Assembly (NCBI GenBank): GCA_016209595.1
Contig: JACQVV010000032.1
Span: 1-38,487, forward strand
Source: Planctomycetota bacterium
Lineage (GTDB): Bacteria > Planctomycetota > JACQVV01
Direction: 5' to 3'
Length of the DNA: 38,487 nucleotides
A model generated the notes under the pieces. It was not told where the DNA came from, searched no databases, and was given only the letters and a program-made list of their open reading frames with translations. Shown piece after piece: positions 32,730-38,487 of the stretch (the first letter of the stretch is position 1; each line of letters opens with the position of its first letter). Made by a program: the position numbers and the translations under genes.

Positions 32730-34114
32730 GGCTGTTCCTCGCGGAGCGGGATCGTGACCCGGATGGCCACGCCCTTGCCGGGGGAGGATTTTACCTGAAA
32801 ATCGCCCCCCAGGAGCCCAACCCTTTCCATCATCCCCGTGATGCCCAGTGAAGATGGCGTTCCCCGCGTCGTCCCGTCGAGATCGAAACCGCGCCCGTCG
32901 TCCTCGACCAGCAGCAGGACCTCTCCGGAACCCTGGAGGACGACGACGCTCGCCCGCTCGGCACCCGAATGCCGGACGACATTTGTGACGGCTTCCTGGG
33001 CGACACGGTAGAGGGCTTCTTCGACGCGCGCGGGGGCCCGACCAAGTCCCGGCTCCCGTCCGTACTCGTACTGGATGTCCATCCCGGAACTCCTCGACAT
33101 CTCCTTCACGTACCGCGACAGCGCGCGATCGAGGCCGTATTCGTCCAGCACGGGAGGGCGCATCTCCCAGGCGAGGCGCCGGAGGTCATCAATGAGGCCG
33201 ACGATCGTGCCCTCGATTTCCTTGCGATGGACGTCGGACCGGACCGCGAAGAGGAGCGCGGAAAGCGACTGCCCGAAATGGTCATGCAGCTCCCGCGAGA
33301 TGTTTCGCCGCTCGTCTTCCTGCACTCGGACGATCCGCTCGATGAGAGAAGCGCGCGCGCGCTCCTTCTCCTTGACCTCGTCGCGGAAGCCGCGAAGGCT
33401 CTCGGCCATCTTGTTGAAGGCCAGAGCGAGGGTCCCGATCTCGTCGAAAGAGAGGACCCCGGCCCGAGCATCGAAGTCGCCGCGCTGGATACGCCTGGCC
33501 GCCTCCACGAGCTCCCGGATCGGCTCGCTGATCAGGAAGGTGACGAGAAGCGCGAGGAACATCCCCAACCCCGCGCACAGGACGAGTGCCCAGATCATGG
33601 AGCTGGTGAGTAGATCGAGCTCACGCCGCACCATGCCGTCCGTGAGGCCAAGACAGAGTCTCCCCGCTTTTCCGTCCAGGATCGGCGCCGAGCTCTCGAC
33701 GACGAGGCCGTCGGCAGAGTCGAGCACGATCGTCGCTCCCTCCGCACCCGATGTCGCGGCGAGATGGGGGACGAGGTCATCCGGAACATCACCTTCAAAC
33801 GTGTGCGCTACCACGTCCCCTTGAGGATCCTGGACGAGTATGAACAGGAGATCCGGAGACGCTTCAAGGGCCCGATCGATCCGCTGCTCCACCGCGTAGA
33901 GGTCTCCCGTGATGAGCGGTCGCTCGCAGTCGGCCGCCAGGCCATGCGCCCTCGAGCTGGCCTGATCCTCGAGGATGCCGTAGAGGGCGTGCGACATGGC
34001 CGAACGCGCCACGACGAGCGTCACGCTACCGAAAAGGAACGCCACTCCCGCGCCGATCCCCAGGATCTTCCAGTAGATCGAGAGAGAGCGGAGGAACCGG
34101 AGCACGGTGCTCAT
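32711..34114 (-). CDS. NarX/DegS-type sensor histidine kinase
   Basis: 467 residues. Two membrane helices (about 17-37 and 173-195) enclose a periplasmic sensor of about 135 residues. A HAMP linker (about 196-248) and a HisKA_3 domain with phospho-acceptor His277 in RNISRELHDHFGQ follow. The ATPase domain carries the N box (VAQEAVTNVVRHSGAE), VEDDGRGFD, and a GITGMMERVGLLGG G box. It is the cognate partner of the overlapping NarL-type regulator. Its start overlaps the stop of the PhnD-like gene (ATGA), so sensor and kinase are made together. The binding protein probably presents the ligand to the periplasmic domain, as in AioX-AioS or ArxX-ArxS; that analogy is inference. Confidence 0.95.
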   Translation of the reverse strand: MSTVLRFLRSLSIYWKILGIGAGVAFLFGSVTLVVARSAMSHALYGILEDQASSRAHGLAADCERPLITGDLYAVEQRIDRALEASPDLLFILVQDPQGDVVAHTFEGDVPDDLVPHLAATSGAEGATIVLDSADGLVVESSAPILDGKAGRLCLGLTDGMVRRELDLLTSSMIWALVLCAGLGMFLALLVTFLISEPIRELVEAARRIQRGDFDARAGVLSFDEIGTLALAFNKMAESLRGFRDEVKEKERARASLIERIVRVQEDERRNISRELHDHFGQSLSALLFAVRSDVHRKEIEGTIVGLIDDLRRLAWEMRPPVLDEYGLDRALSRYVKEMSRSSGMDIQYEYGREPGLGRAPARVEEALYRVAQEAVTNVVRHSGAERASVVVLQGSGEVLLLVEDDGRGFDLDGTTRGTPSSLGITGMMERVGLLGGDFQVKSSPGKGVAIRVTIPLREEQPCPSAS

Positions 34115-35079
34115 TTCTTCGAATCGAACTCCGCGACGAGTTCGCGCACCGAGTCGTAGAAGCCGTCTTCGGGGGCCACGAAGCGATCGATCCGCGCCTT
34201 CGCGAGTGCCCTCGCCCCTTCCTCGTCCTCGTGCATGGCGAAAAGAGCGGTTTGGATCTCGCGTTTCAGTTCGGGATCGATGTGGGGGTGGGCAACGATG
34301 GGCGGCGTACCGAAGCCCGGAGAGCGCTCGATGATCCGGGTCTTCGAAGCCACGTCGGGGTCCTCCTCGACCATGGCATCGTAGGCGAGGCTGTCGACCG
34401 CGGCCCCTTCTACGTAGCCGGAGACGACCGCATGGAGGGAGCGGTCATGGCTCCCCGTGATGACGTGCCCGGAGAAGAAGGTGTTCGGATCGAACCCCTG
34501 GCGCCGGATCTGGACCATGGGATAGAGCCACCCGGAGGCCGAAAGGAGATCCGCCGAGGCGAAACGCTTTCCCTGTAGATCGCGTAGGGATCTGGCCGGG
34601 GAGCTTCCCTGGACCAGGACAAGCGAGAAGTACTCGAGCGAGTCCGAGACGACTGGGACTGCGATCGGTTCCAGACCGAACTCCTGCTCTCCGCGGATCA
34701 GAGCGAAGTTGCAGATGAGGGCCAGGTCGCACCTGCGGAACCGGAGCATGTTGTTGACTTCGTCGTAGCTCTTGCCTTGGAGCCGAACGGGGCTGCGACC
34801 GAGTCGCCGCGCGAGAACCTCGACGAAGTCCTCGTAGATCGAGTACGAGTACTCGGGCGAGACGACGGGAGCGATGGCCACGCGGAGGACGCCACCGTCG
34901 GAGTCGGTCGCGCGGTCAGCCGCGGAGCGTGGCCCCGGCGAATGGAAATCGACCCACGCTTCGGCGCGTGGCCGCGCCTCGCCTGGAAACTGACCGGCGA
35001 GACGGAATGCCCCAACCACGGCGACGCCGAGCGCAAGGATGCCGAGCAAGCCCGGCCAGAATCGATGCAGGGTGTTCAT
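34111..35079 (-). CDS. PhnD-like periplasmic binding protein, probable ligand sensor
   Basis: 322 residues from the ATG at 35079, chosen because GGAG lies 7 nt upstream and an N-terminal hydrophobic signal or anchor (PGLLGILALGVAVVGAF) follows. The mature part matches the phosphate/phosphonate-type PhnD binding fold: LRVAIAPVVSPEYSYSIYED, SYDEVNNMLRFRRCDLA, then ASGWLYPMVQIRRQGFDP and GSHDRSLHAVVSGYVEGAAVDS. Cys117 and Cys123 could be ligand-contacting or disulphide-forming. No ABC permease or ATPase gene is nearby, so transport is unlikely. It is the first gene of a three-gene sensory operon with a histidine kinase and response regulator. PhnD-like AioX and ArxX sense arsenite or arsenic in comparable operons. 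Confidence 0.88.
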   Translation of the reverse strand: MNTLHRFWPGLLGILALGVAVVGAFRLAGQFPGEARPRAEAWVDFHSPGPRSAADRATDSDGGVLRVAIAPVVSPEYSYSIYEDFVEVLARRLGRSPVRLQGKSYDEVNNMLRFRRCDLALICNFALIRGEQEFGLEPIAVPVVSDSLEYFSLVLVQGSSPARSLRDLQGKRFASADLLSASGWLYPMVQIRRQGFDPNTFFSGHVITGSHDRSLHAVVSGYVEGAAVDSLAYDAMVEEDPDVASKTRIIERSPGFGTPPIVAHPHIDPELKREIQTALFAMHEDEEGARALAKARIDRFVAPEDGFYDSVRELVAEFDSKK

Positions 35080-35125
35080 GAGCGAACTCCAGCGTCCTGC
35101 GTATCGAGCAGCGGATCCAGCCCGC

Positions 35126-35131
35126 ATTATC
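35126..35131 (-). promoter_or_regulatory. Candidate extended -10 promoter of the sensory operon
   Basis: On the minus strand TGAGATAAT provides an extended -10 (TG-n-GATAAT). Transcription would begin near 35119, about 40 nt before the PhnD-like ATG. No convincing -35 is visible, as is common for extended -10 promoters. Confidence 0.3.
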
Positions 35132-35168
35132 TCACCAACTTCCATCGATCTCTTCGTTGCTCGCGCGC

Positions 35169-35210
35169 GGCGTAGCAGGGCTACGCCTGGGGGGCACCCG
35201 CGAAGCGGGT
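35169..35210. other. Two adjacent perfect hairpins in a 480-nt noncoding stretch
   Basis: GGCGTAG/CTACGCC (35169-35187, 5-nt loop) is followed by ACCCGC/GCGGGT (35196-35210, GAA loop). They lie in the gap 35080-35560 upstream of the sensory operon. The rest of the gap holds no gene I can support, only open frames typical of high-GC DNA. The hairpins may be a terminator for the small gene at 35561-35752, a leader structure or an extragenic palindrome. Confidence 0.4.
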
Positions 35211-35560
35211 CCGCGCCTCGATCTCGGCCGAAATCGCTCCCGCTCGCCTTCGAAGCGCTATCCGCGACAGGCTGCCATAGCATCGCACACGGCGTGGCGG
35301 GACGGAATCCGGCACCGCGGAGCGGGGATGCCCGCCCATGCCCGCAACGCTTCGGTTCCGGGCTACCCGCTTCCATCGCCGGGAACTCCCGGACTCCTCG
35401 TGGCCTGACCCGCAGGTCGGCCCGCAGGACCGTTCCCTCCGCCGGCCAGGGAGAACTCGAGGAGGACCGGACGGTGGTCCGACGAGGCCTACCCTCCCAA
35501 GAGATAGAGAATCACGAGGATTCGACAGACAAGCCGGGAACGCCTTTCCGGCGAGAGAGG

Positions 35561-35752
35561 TCAATCTTCGTGCGCCGCTCGCAAACTCGAGCGCCGCGGC
35601 CGGCGCACGCGCTCGGGATGGCTCGCCTGCATCGACCGGAAGAGGTCCATCATCTTGTCCAGGTCGTGGTCGCAAGCCCTCGCCAGAGCCTCTCGTGCTC
35701 TGCGCGTACGTTCCACGACGGGGTCCAGGCTCTCGGTAGGCGGCGTGGTCAT
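35561..35752 (-). CDS. Small antitoxin-like protein
   Basis: 63 residues. The core DPVVERTRRAREALARACDH with DLDKMMDLFRSMQ resembles a widespread family of 60-80-residue proteins (pattern DPIVEEVRxxRE...DLxAIFxxL) found in cyanobacteria, planctomycetes and others, often beside toxin genes and regarded as antitoxin-like. A basic tail (RVRRPRRSSLR) follows. GAGGAGG lies about 5 nt before the ATG. No recognisable toxin is next to it: a 22-codon frame overlaps its start (ATGA), and downstream lies a 480-nt noncoding gap. It may be an orphan or a decayed module. Confidence 0.65.
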   Translation of the reverse strand: MTTPPTESLDPVVERTRRAREALARACDHDLDKMMDLFRSMQASHPERVRRPRRSSLRAAHED

Positions 35753-35817
35753 TCCTCCTCCTCGACCAGCATCTGCGGGGTGAGGATCGTCGGGGTCAGG
35801 AGCCCCGCTTCTCGCAT
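35749..35817 (-). CDS. Possible 22-residue peptide overlapping the antitoxin-like gene
   Basis: A short frame (MREAGLLTPTILTP, then QMLVEEEE) ends in TGA overlapping the next ATG by 4 nt, an arrangement usual for coupled genes. An in-frame TAG occurs 14 codons upstream of the ATG and no ribosome-binding site is evident, so it may be the remnant tail of a lost gene. Confidence 0.25.
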   Translation of the reverse strand: MREAGLLTPTILTPQMLVEEEE

Positions 35818-35874
35818 GATGTTAGCTCGTGAGCCCGATGTCCAGCCGTTGGACTATACCGCGATTGACCTGGC

Positions 35875-37605
35875 CTAATCGAAAACCTCGACGAAGTGGA
35901 AGGGCCGGGAAGCCGCGAGCTCGACGACCTTCCCCTCCCCCGACCGCTCCCCTTCGAGCGTTCGGATCCGGAAGCGCCGGGGAGCGGAGAACCGGATCGT
36001 GGACGGGCCGGCGGCTGCCAGCGCGTGGACCGAAACGAGCCACCCGCCCTCTCCCCGGCGAACCAGGACGGCCATCGAGGGAGGCGCCTCGACCGAGAAG
36101 GGAAGTTCCGGGACGGGGATTCGCGCGATGCCCTCCGGCCCCACGTCGAGACGTTCGCACCCCGGAGGGAGGGCGGGCACGTCGCCGCCCGGCAGACCGT
36201 CCGGAACGACGACGGCGCGGACACCGGAGAGGTCGGGGCCGGCAGGCACGGAAACGATCCGGAAGGGAACGTGCGCCTGGACAAGCTGCCCGACCGCGGC
36301 GCGATAGCTCCGGAAGAAGCGCGTCCCTTTCGTCGAGTACTGCCCGCCGCGCGCGCCGTCGTGGAGGTCTCGCGCCCGCGATGAGTAGAGGACGGCGACC
36401 GGCGCCAACGGCCTCGAAGCTCGGACGAGCGGCGCGACCTCCCGGACGAGCCGGAAGGCCTCCCGCGAGAATTTTCGCGCTTCCGGGTCGTCGTCACCCA
36501 GGACCGGAAAGTAGTTTCCCGTGGCGGCAAGCGTCATCCCGAGCTCGCGCTCGGCGTCCGAGGGCCCCCCCGCGTACTGGAGGACCCAGCACGGTTTCTC
36601 GCCCGCCATGTCCCGGGCGAAGAGGAGCATCGAGAGGTACGCGGTCCACTCTTCGGGGCTCGCGCGGGCCATCGACTCCTCCTCTCCCGGAGCGTCGATC
36701 TCGGGGGCGTAGCCGATCGGCGAAGCCGAGAGAATCGTCGCATCGTTCCCGAGGAGCGTCGCGTCCGGCGAATCGAGGGTCGAGCTCTCGTAGAACGGGA
36801 CGACGCCGAGCGACCAGGCGTGCTCCGCGAGCCCCGCGAGGTAGGAAGCGACAAGCTGCTCACGCCAGGCGAGCCACGCCTGAAACGCGGGGTCGGCGAA
36901 GATGAGCGGGAAGTCGGGCGAGAGGCCCGTGTCCCGCGCGAAGCGGACCCGGCACCGCTCGCACCCGCAGCCCCAGATCGGCTCGTTGCCGGGCTGGACG
37001 CCCGGGAGGAAGCAGGCGTCGATCCAGACGGCGTCCAATCCGCGCCCGGCGAGCTCGGACAACCTCGCGCGGAGGAGTTCCCCGTAGTCCGAGAGCGGGC
37101 AGATCCAGGCGTCCTCCATGTCGGGGGCGATCCAGCCGTACTCCAGGCCCGTGAAGACGATCGGCGTGCCAGGCCCGCCGCGGCCCGCGCGTCGCTGGAG
37201 CCAATCGGGGTGGCTCCGGGCGAGCGACGGGCGCTCCCGATCCCGTGCGGCGCCCGGGGTCATCACCTCCAGACCGTTCACGTACCAGGCGACCCGAAGT
37301 CCCGCGCGTCTTGCGGATTCGAGCAGCCGGCCCGCCCGATCCAGCATCCGGCGCCAGCCTCCCTCGTCCACGAGCGAGCCGTAGAAGTTCTCTTCCTCGA
37401 AGTGGACGAGGATGACGCTCGCGCCGTCCTCCCGGGCGTCCGAAACGAACTCGCCGAGATCCCTGTCCGGAGTGTCGGGCGAGAGGACGAGGTCCGCGAT
37501 CCGCGCCCCGTGGCACCAGTCGGGGAAGACGCGCTCCTGGGCCGCGAGGGGCGGCGCCGCCAGCGCGGCGATGGAAAGGAGGACCCATGAGGTGCGGTGC
37601 GGCAT
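35875..37605 (-). CDS. Secreted TIM-barrel glycosidase-like protein
   Basis: 576 residues from the ATG at 37605 (GGAG about 9 nt upstream). A signal peptide (about 1-22, ending PLAAQ) precedes a barrel with VILVHFEEENFYGSL, GLRVAWYVNGLEV, DWLQRR and GLDAVWIDACFLPG, where Asp196 sits at a strand end typical of catalytic acids. A Cys cluster (198, 213, 215, 218; WGCGCERCRVRFARDTG) is typical of some beta-galactosidase- and fucosidase-like families. A middle GH42-like domain (PVAVLYSSRARDLHDG) and a beta-sandwich C-terminus follow. It resembles a putative glycoside hydrolase, but the exact family and substrate are not recognised. It lies 71 nt downstream of the methyltransferase. Confidence 0.75.
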   Translation of the reverse strand: MPHRTSWVLLSIAALAAPPLAAQERVFPDWCHGARIADLVLSPDTPDRDLGEFVSDAREDGASVILVHFEEENFYGSLVDEGGWRRMLDRAGRLLESARRAGLRVAWYVNGLEVMTPGAARDRERPSLARSHPDWLQRRAGRGGPGTPIVFTGLEYGWIAPDMEDAWICPLSDYGELLRARLSELAGRGLDAVWIDACFLPGVQPGNEPIWGCGCERCRVRFARDTGLSPDFPLIFADPAFQAWLAWREQLVASYLAGLAEHAWSLGVVPFYESSTLDSPDATLLGNDATILSASPIGYAPEIDAPGEEESMARASPEEWTAYLSMLLFARDMAGEKPCWVLQYAGGPSDAERELGMTLAATGNYFPVLGDDDPEARKFSREAFRLVREVAPLVRASRPLAPVAVLYSSRARDLHDGARGGQYSTKGTRFFRSYRAAVGQLVQAHVPFRIVSVPAGPDLSGVRAVVVPDGLPGGDVPALPPGCERLDVGPEGIARIPVPELPFSVEAPPSMAVLVRRGEGGWLVSVHALAAAGPSTIRFSAPRRFRIRTLEGERSGEGKVVELAASRPFHFVEVFD

Positions 37606-37651
37606 GTCCGGCGTCTCCAAGATCCAGCCAAGTTGTTGTCCAAGGACCTCC

Positions 37652-37670
37652 CCCTTCGCTTCGCTCAGGG
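37652..37670. repeat. Extragenic palindrome-like element
   Basis: CCCTTCGCTTCGCTCAGGG lies between the methyltransferase stop (37677) and the glycosidase-like start. Sequences of the CCCTTCG...CTCAGGG type occur as dispersed extragenic repeats in many high-GC genomes. Only one copy was noticed here, so the call rests on resemblance. Confidence 0.3.
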
Positions 37671-37676
37671 CGAGCT

Positions 37677-38255
37677 TCACCGGGCGCGCGGCGGGGGCGC
37701 GGCGGGCTTGCGAGCGAGGAGCCTCTCGGTCGCCCTGGCGCGGCCGACGTGCTCCTCGTGGCGGAGGATCTCCAGGTCCACGAAAGCGGCCGCGAGCTCG
37801 CCGGGCTCCAGGAGAAACTCCCGGCGCATCCGACGGGCCGGGGCGAGCTCGAGATGGCGCGTCGTGAAGGTCTCGAACACGAGGACGCCTGCCGGCGCGA
37901 GCGCCCGGCGGATCCGCTCGAAGAAGCCGCGGTCGAGATAGGAGAAGTCGAGGACGACCGAGTACGCCCCGGCTTCCGGTTCCCAGGCCGGAAGGTCGGC
38001 GGCGATCGTCTTGATGGAGACGCCACGGTCGGCCGCCAGGCGCCGTGCGAGGGCGAGGCCCTCCTCTGAAGCGTCGACCGCGTCCACCGCGAAGCCGTTC
38101 TCGGCGAGGAAGACCGCGTTCCGTCCGGCGCCGGCCGCGATGTCGAGAGCCCGGCCACGGGGAAGGAGAGGCAGAACCTCGACGAGGAAAGCCGCGGGCT
38201 CCCTTCCCTCGCGGTAGCCCTGCGTCCGGTATCTCTCGTCCCAGTCGGGGTCCAC
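37677..38255 (-). CDS. SAM-dependent methyltransferase
   Basis: 192 residues, class I methyltransferase fold. Motif I is ALDIAAGAGRNAVFLA at about 36-51, followed by VDAVDASEEGLALAR (motif II acidic residue) and VVLDFSYLDRGFF (motif IV region). The N-terminal MDPDWDERYRTQGYREGREP is typical of TehB-like and thiopurine-type small-molecule methyltransferases, often linked to tellurite or selenium resistance. The start is GTG at 38255, sharing one nucleotide with the upstream TAG (TAGTG), so translation is coupled. The substrate is unknown. Confidence 0.88.
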   Translation of the reverse strand: MDPDWDERYRTQGYREGREPAAFLVEVLPLLPRGRALDIAAGAGRNAVFLAENGFAVDAVDASEEGLALARRLAADRGVSIKTIAADLPAWEPEAGAYSVVLDFSYLDRGFFERIRRALAPAGVLVFETFTTRHLELAPARRMRREFLLEPGELAAAFVDLEILRHEEHVGRARATERLLARKPAAPPPRAR

Positions 38256-38487
38256 TACTCCTCGCGCGGCGAGAGATCCCGGAAGGCGACATCGGTCACG
38301 CCGCCCGATTCGACCACGACGTCGAGGAAGGCCGGCGAGAGCGTCGGGTGCCAGAAGGTGAGGCGGTACGCTCCGGCCGGGACGCCCGCGATCTCGAACC
38401 GCCCCCGCTCGGTGGCGGCGAAGTAGGGCGTCTCGACGACCACGATGTGTCCCCGCATGGCGGAGTGGATCCGGCAGCCGAGCTCGA
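38255..38487 (-). CDS. C-terminal end of a cupredoxin/CarboxypepD_reg-like protein (partial)
   Basis: The gene enters from beyond the window end; about 76 C-terminal residues are visible. They begin ELGCRIHSAMRGHIVVVETP and continue PYFAATERGRFEIAGVPAG, AYRLTFWHPTLSP. The C-x2-H-x3-M spacing (CRIHSAM) matches the copper-ligand loop of plastocyanin-like proteins seen in methylamine-utilisation-type proteins; the rest is a carboxypeptidase-regulatory-like beta-sandwich. It is probably secreted. Its stop overlaps the methyltransferase GTG by one nucleotide. The N-terminus is not in the window. Confidence 0.7.
   Translation of the reverse strand, partial: ELGCRIHSAMRGHIVVVETPYFAATERGRFEIAGVPAGAYRLTFWHPTLSPAFLDVVVESGGVTDVAFRDLSPREE

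Noticed and set aside
34111..35079. A phosphonate ABC-transporter binding protein
   Set aside because: No permease or ATPase gene adjoins it, and it is translationally coupled to a histidine kinase, favouring a sensory role.
35080..35376. N-terminal extension of the PhnD-like protein by 99 residues
   Set aside because: The extension has no signal peptide and no homology, whereas the internal ATG at 35079 has a ribosome-binding site and starts a typical export signal.
35796..36530. A 244-codon minus-strand frame read as a possible extra gene or frameshifted tail
   Set aside because: It overlaps the glycosidase-like gene in another frame, is Ser/Arg/Pro-rich and lacks any recognisable motif.

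Overview
The window is about 38.5 kb of uniformly high-GC bacterial DNA, roughly two-thirds G+C by eye. It is densely coded, with many 1-4 nt gene overlaps, and contains no rRNA, tRNA or intact mobile element that I can see. Several protein styles point to an uncultured Planctomycetota-type bacterium or a close relative: Hanks-type kinases with an N-terminal CxC...CPxC zinc ribbon, a DWG in place of DFG, one membrane segment and TPR tails; a Uma2 nuclease; and large secreted proteins with PDZ, HEAT or Gly-Asp repeats. This is inference from style, not a phylogenetic placement.

Layout. 1-3549: a degenerate hexamer inverted repeat, a hairpin terminator and a minus-strand zinc-ribbon/kinase/TPR protein. 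3708-4286: a Uma2-family nuclease. 4403-14417: a tight plus-strand operon of five genes. It encodes an FHA/zinc-ribbon kinase, a membrane kinase, a GspK-like minor pseudopilin fused to a LamG-like domain, and two tandem paralogues made of MshEN-like repeats (the c-di-GMP receptor motif of secretion ATPases) with no ATPase domain. 14488-18824: a four-gene gamma-glutamylation catabolic operon (short-chain dehydrogenase, aldehyde dehydrogenase, glutamine-synthetase-like ligase, class I amidotransferase hydrolase), whose make-up fits an amino-alcohol better than putrescine. 18920-26037: a coiled-coil protein, a secreted parvulin-HEAT protein divergent from a secreted PDZ/Gly-Asp-repeat protein, a small acidic protein, a HIT hydrolase, a hemerythrin-like protein and a secreted protein of unknown function.

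26177-35079 is the most striking block, all on the minus strand. In transcription order it holds a PhnD-like periplasmic binding protein, a NarX-type histidine kinase and a NarL-type response regulator; then, after a 347-bp regulatory gap, an OprP/OprO-like porin, a Tat-exported four-cluster ferredoxin subunit, a Tat-exported molybdopterin oxidoreductase and a TorD-type chaperone. This looks like a sensor-controlled extracytoplasmic respiratory oxidoreductase for an unknown, probably oxyanion, substrate. Two oddities are an Asp in place of the third Cys of the catalytic subunit's Fe-S motif and the absence of any NrfD/PsrC-type membrane subunit nearby.

35561-38487: a small antitoxin-like protein (with a possible tiny upstream ORF), a secreted TIM-barrel glycosidase-like protein, a SAM-dependent methyltransferase, and the C-terminal end of a protein with a cupredoxin-like C-x2-H-x3-M signature that runs off the window.
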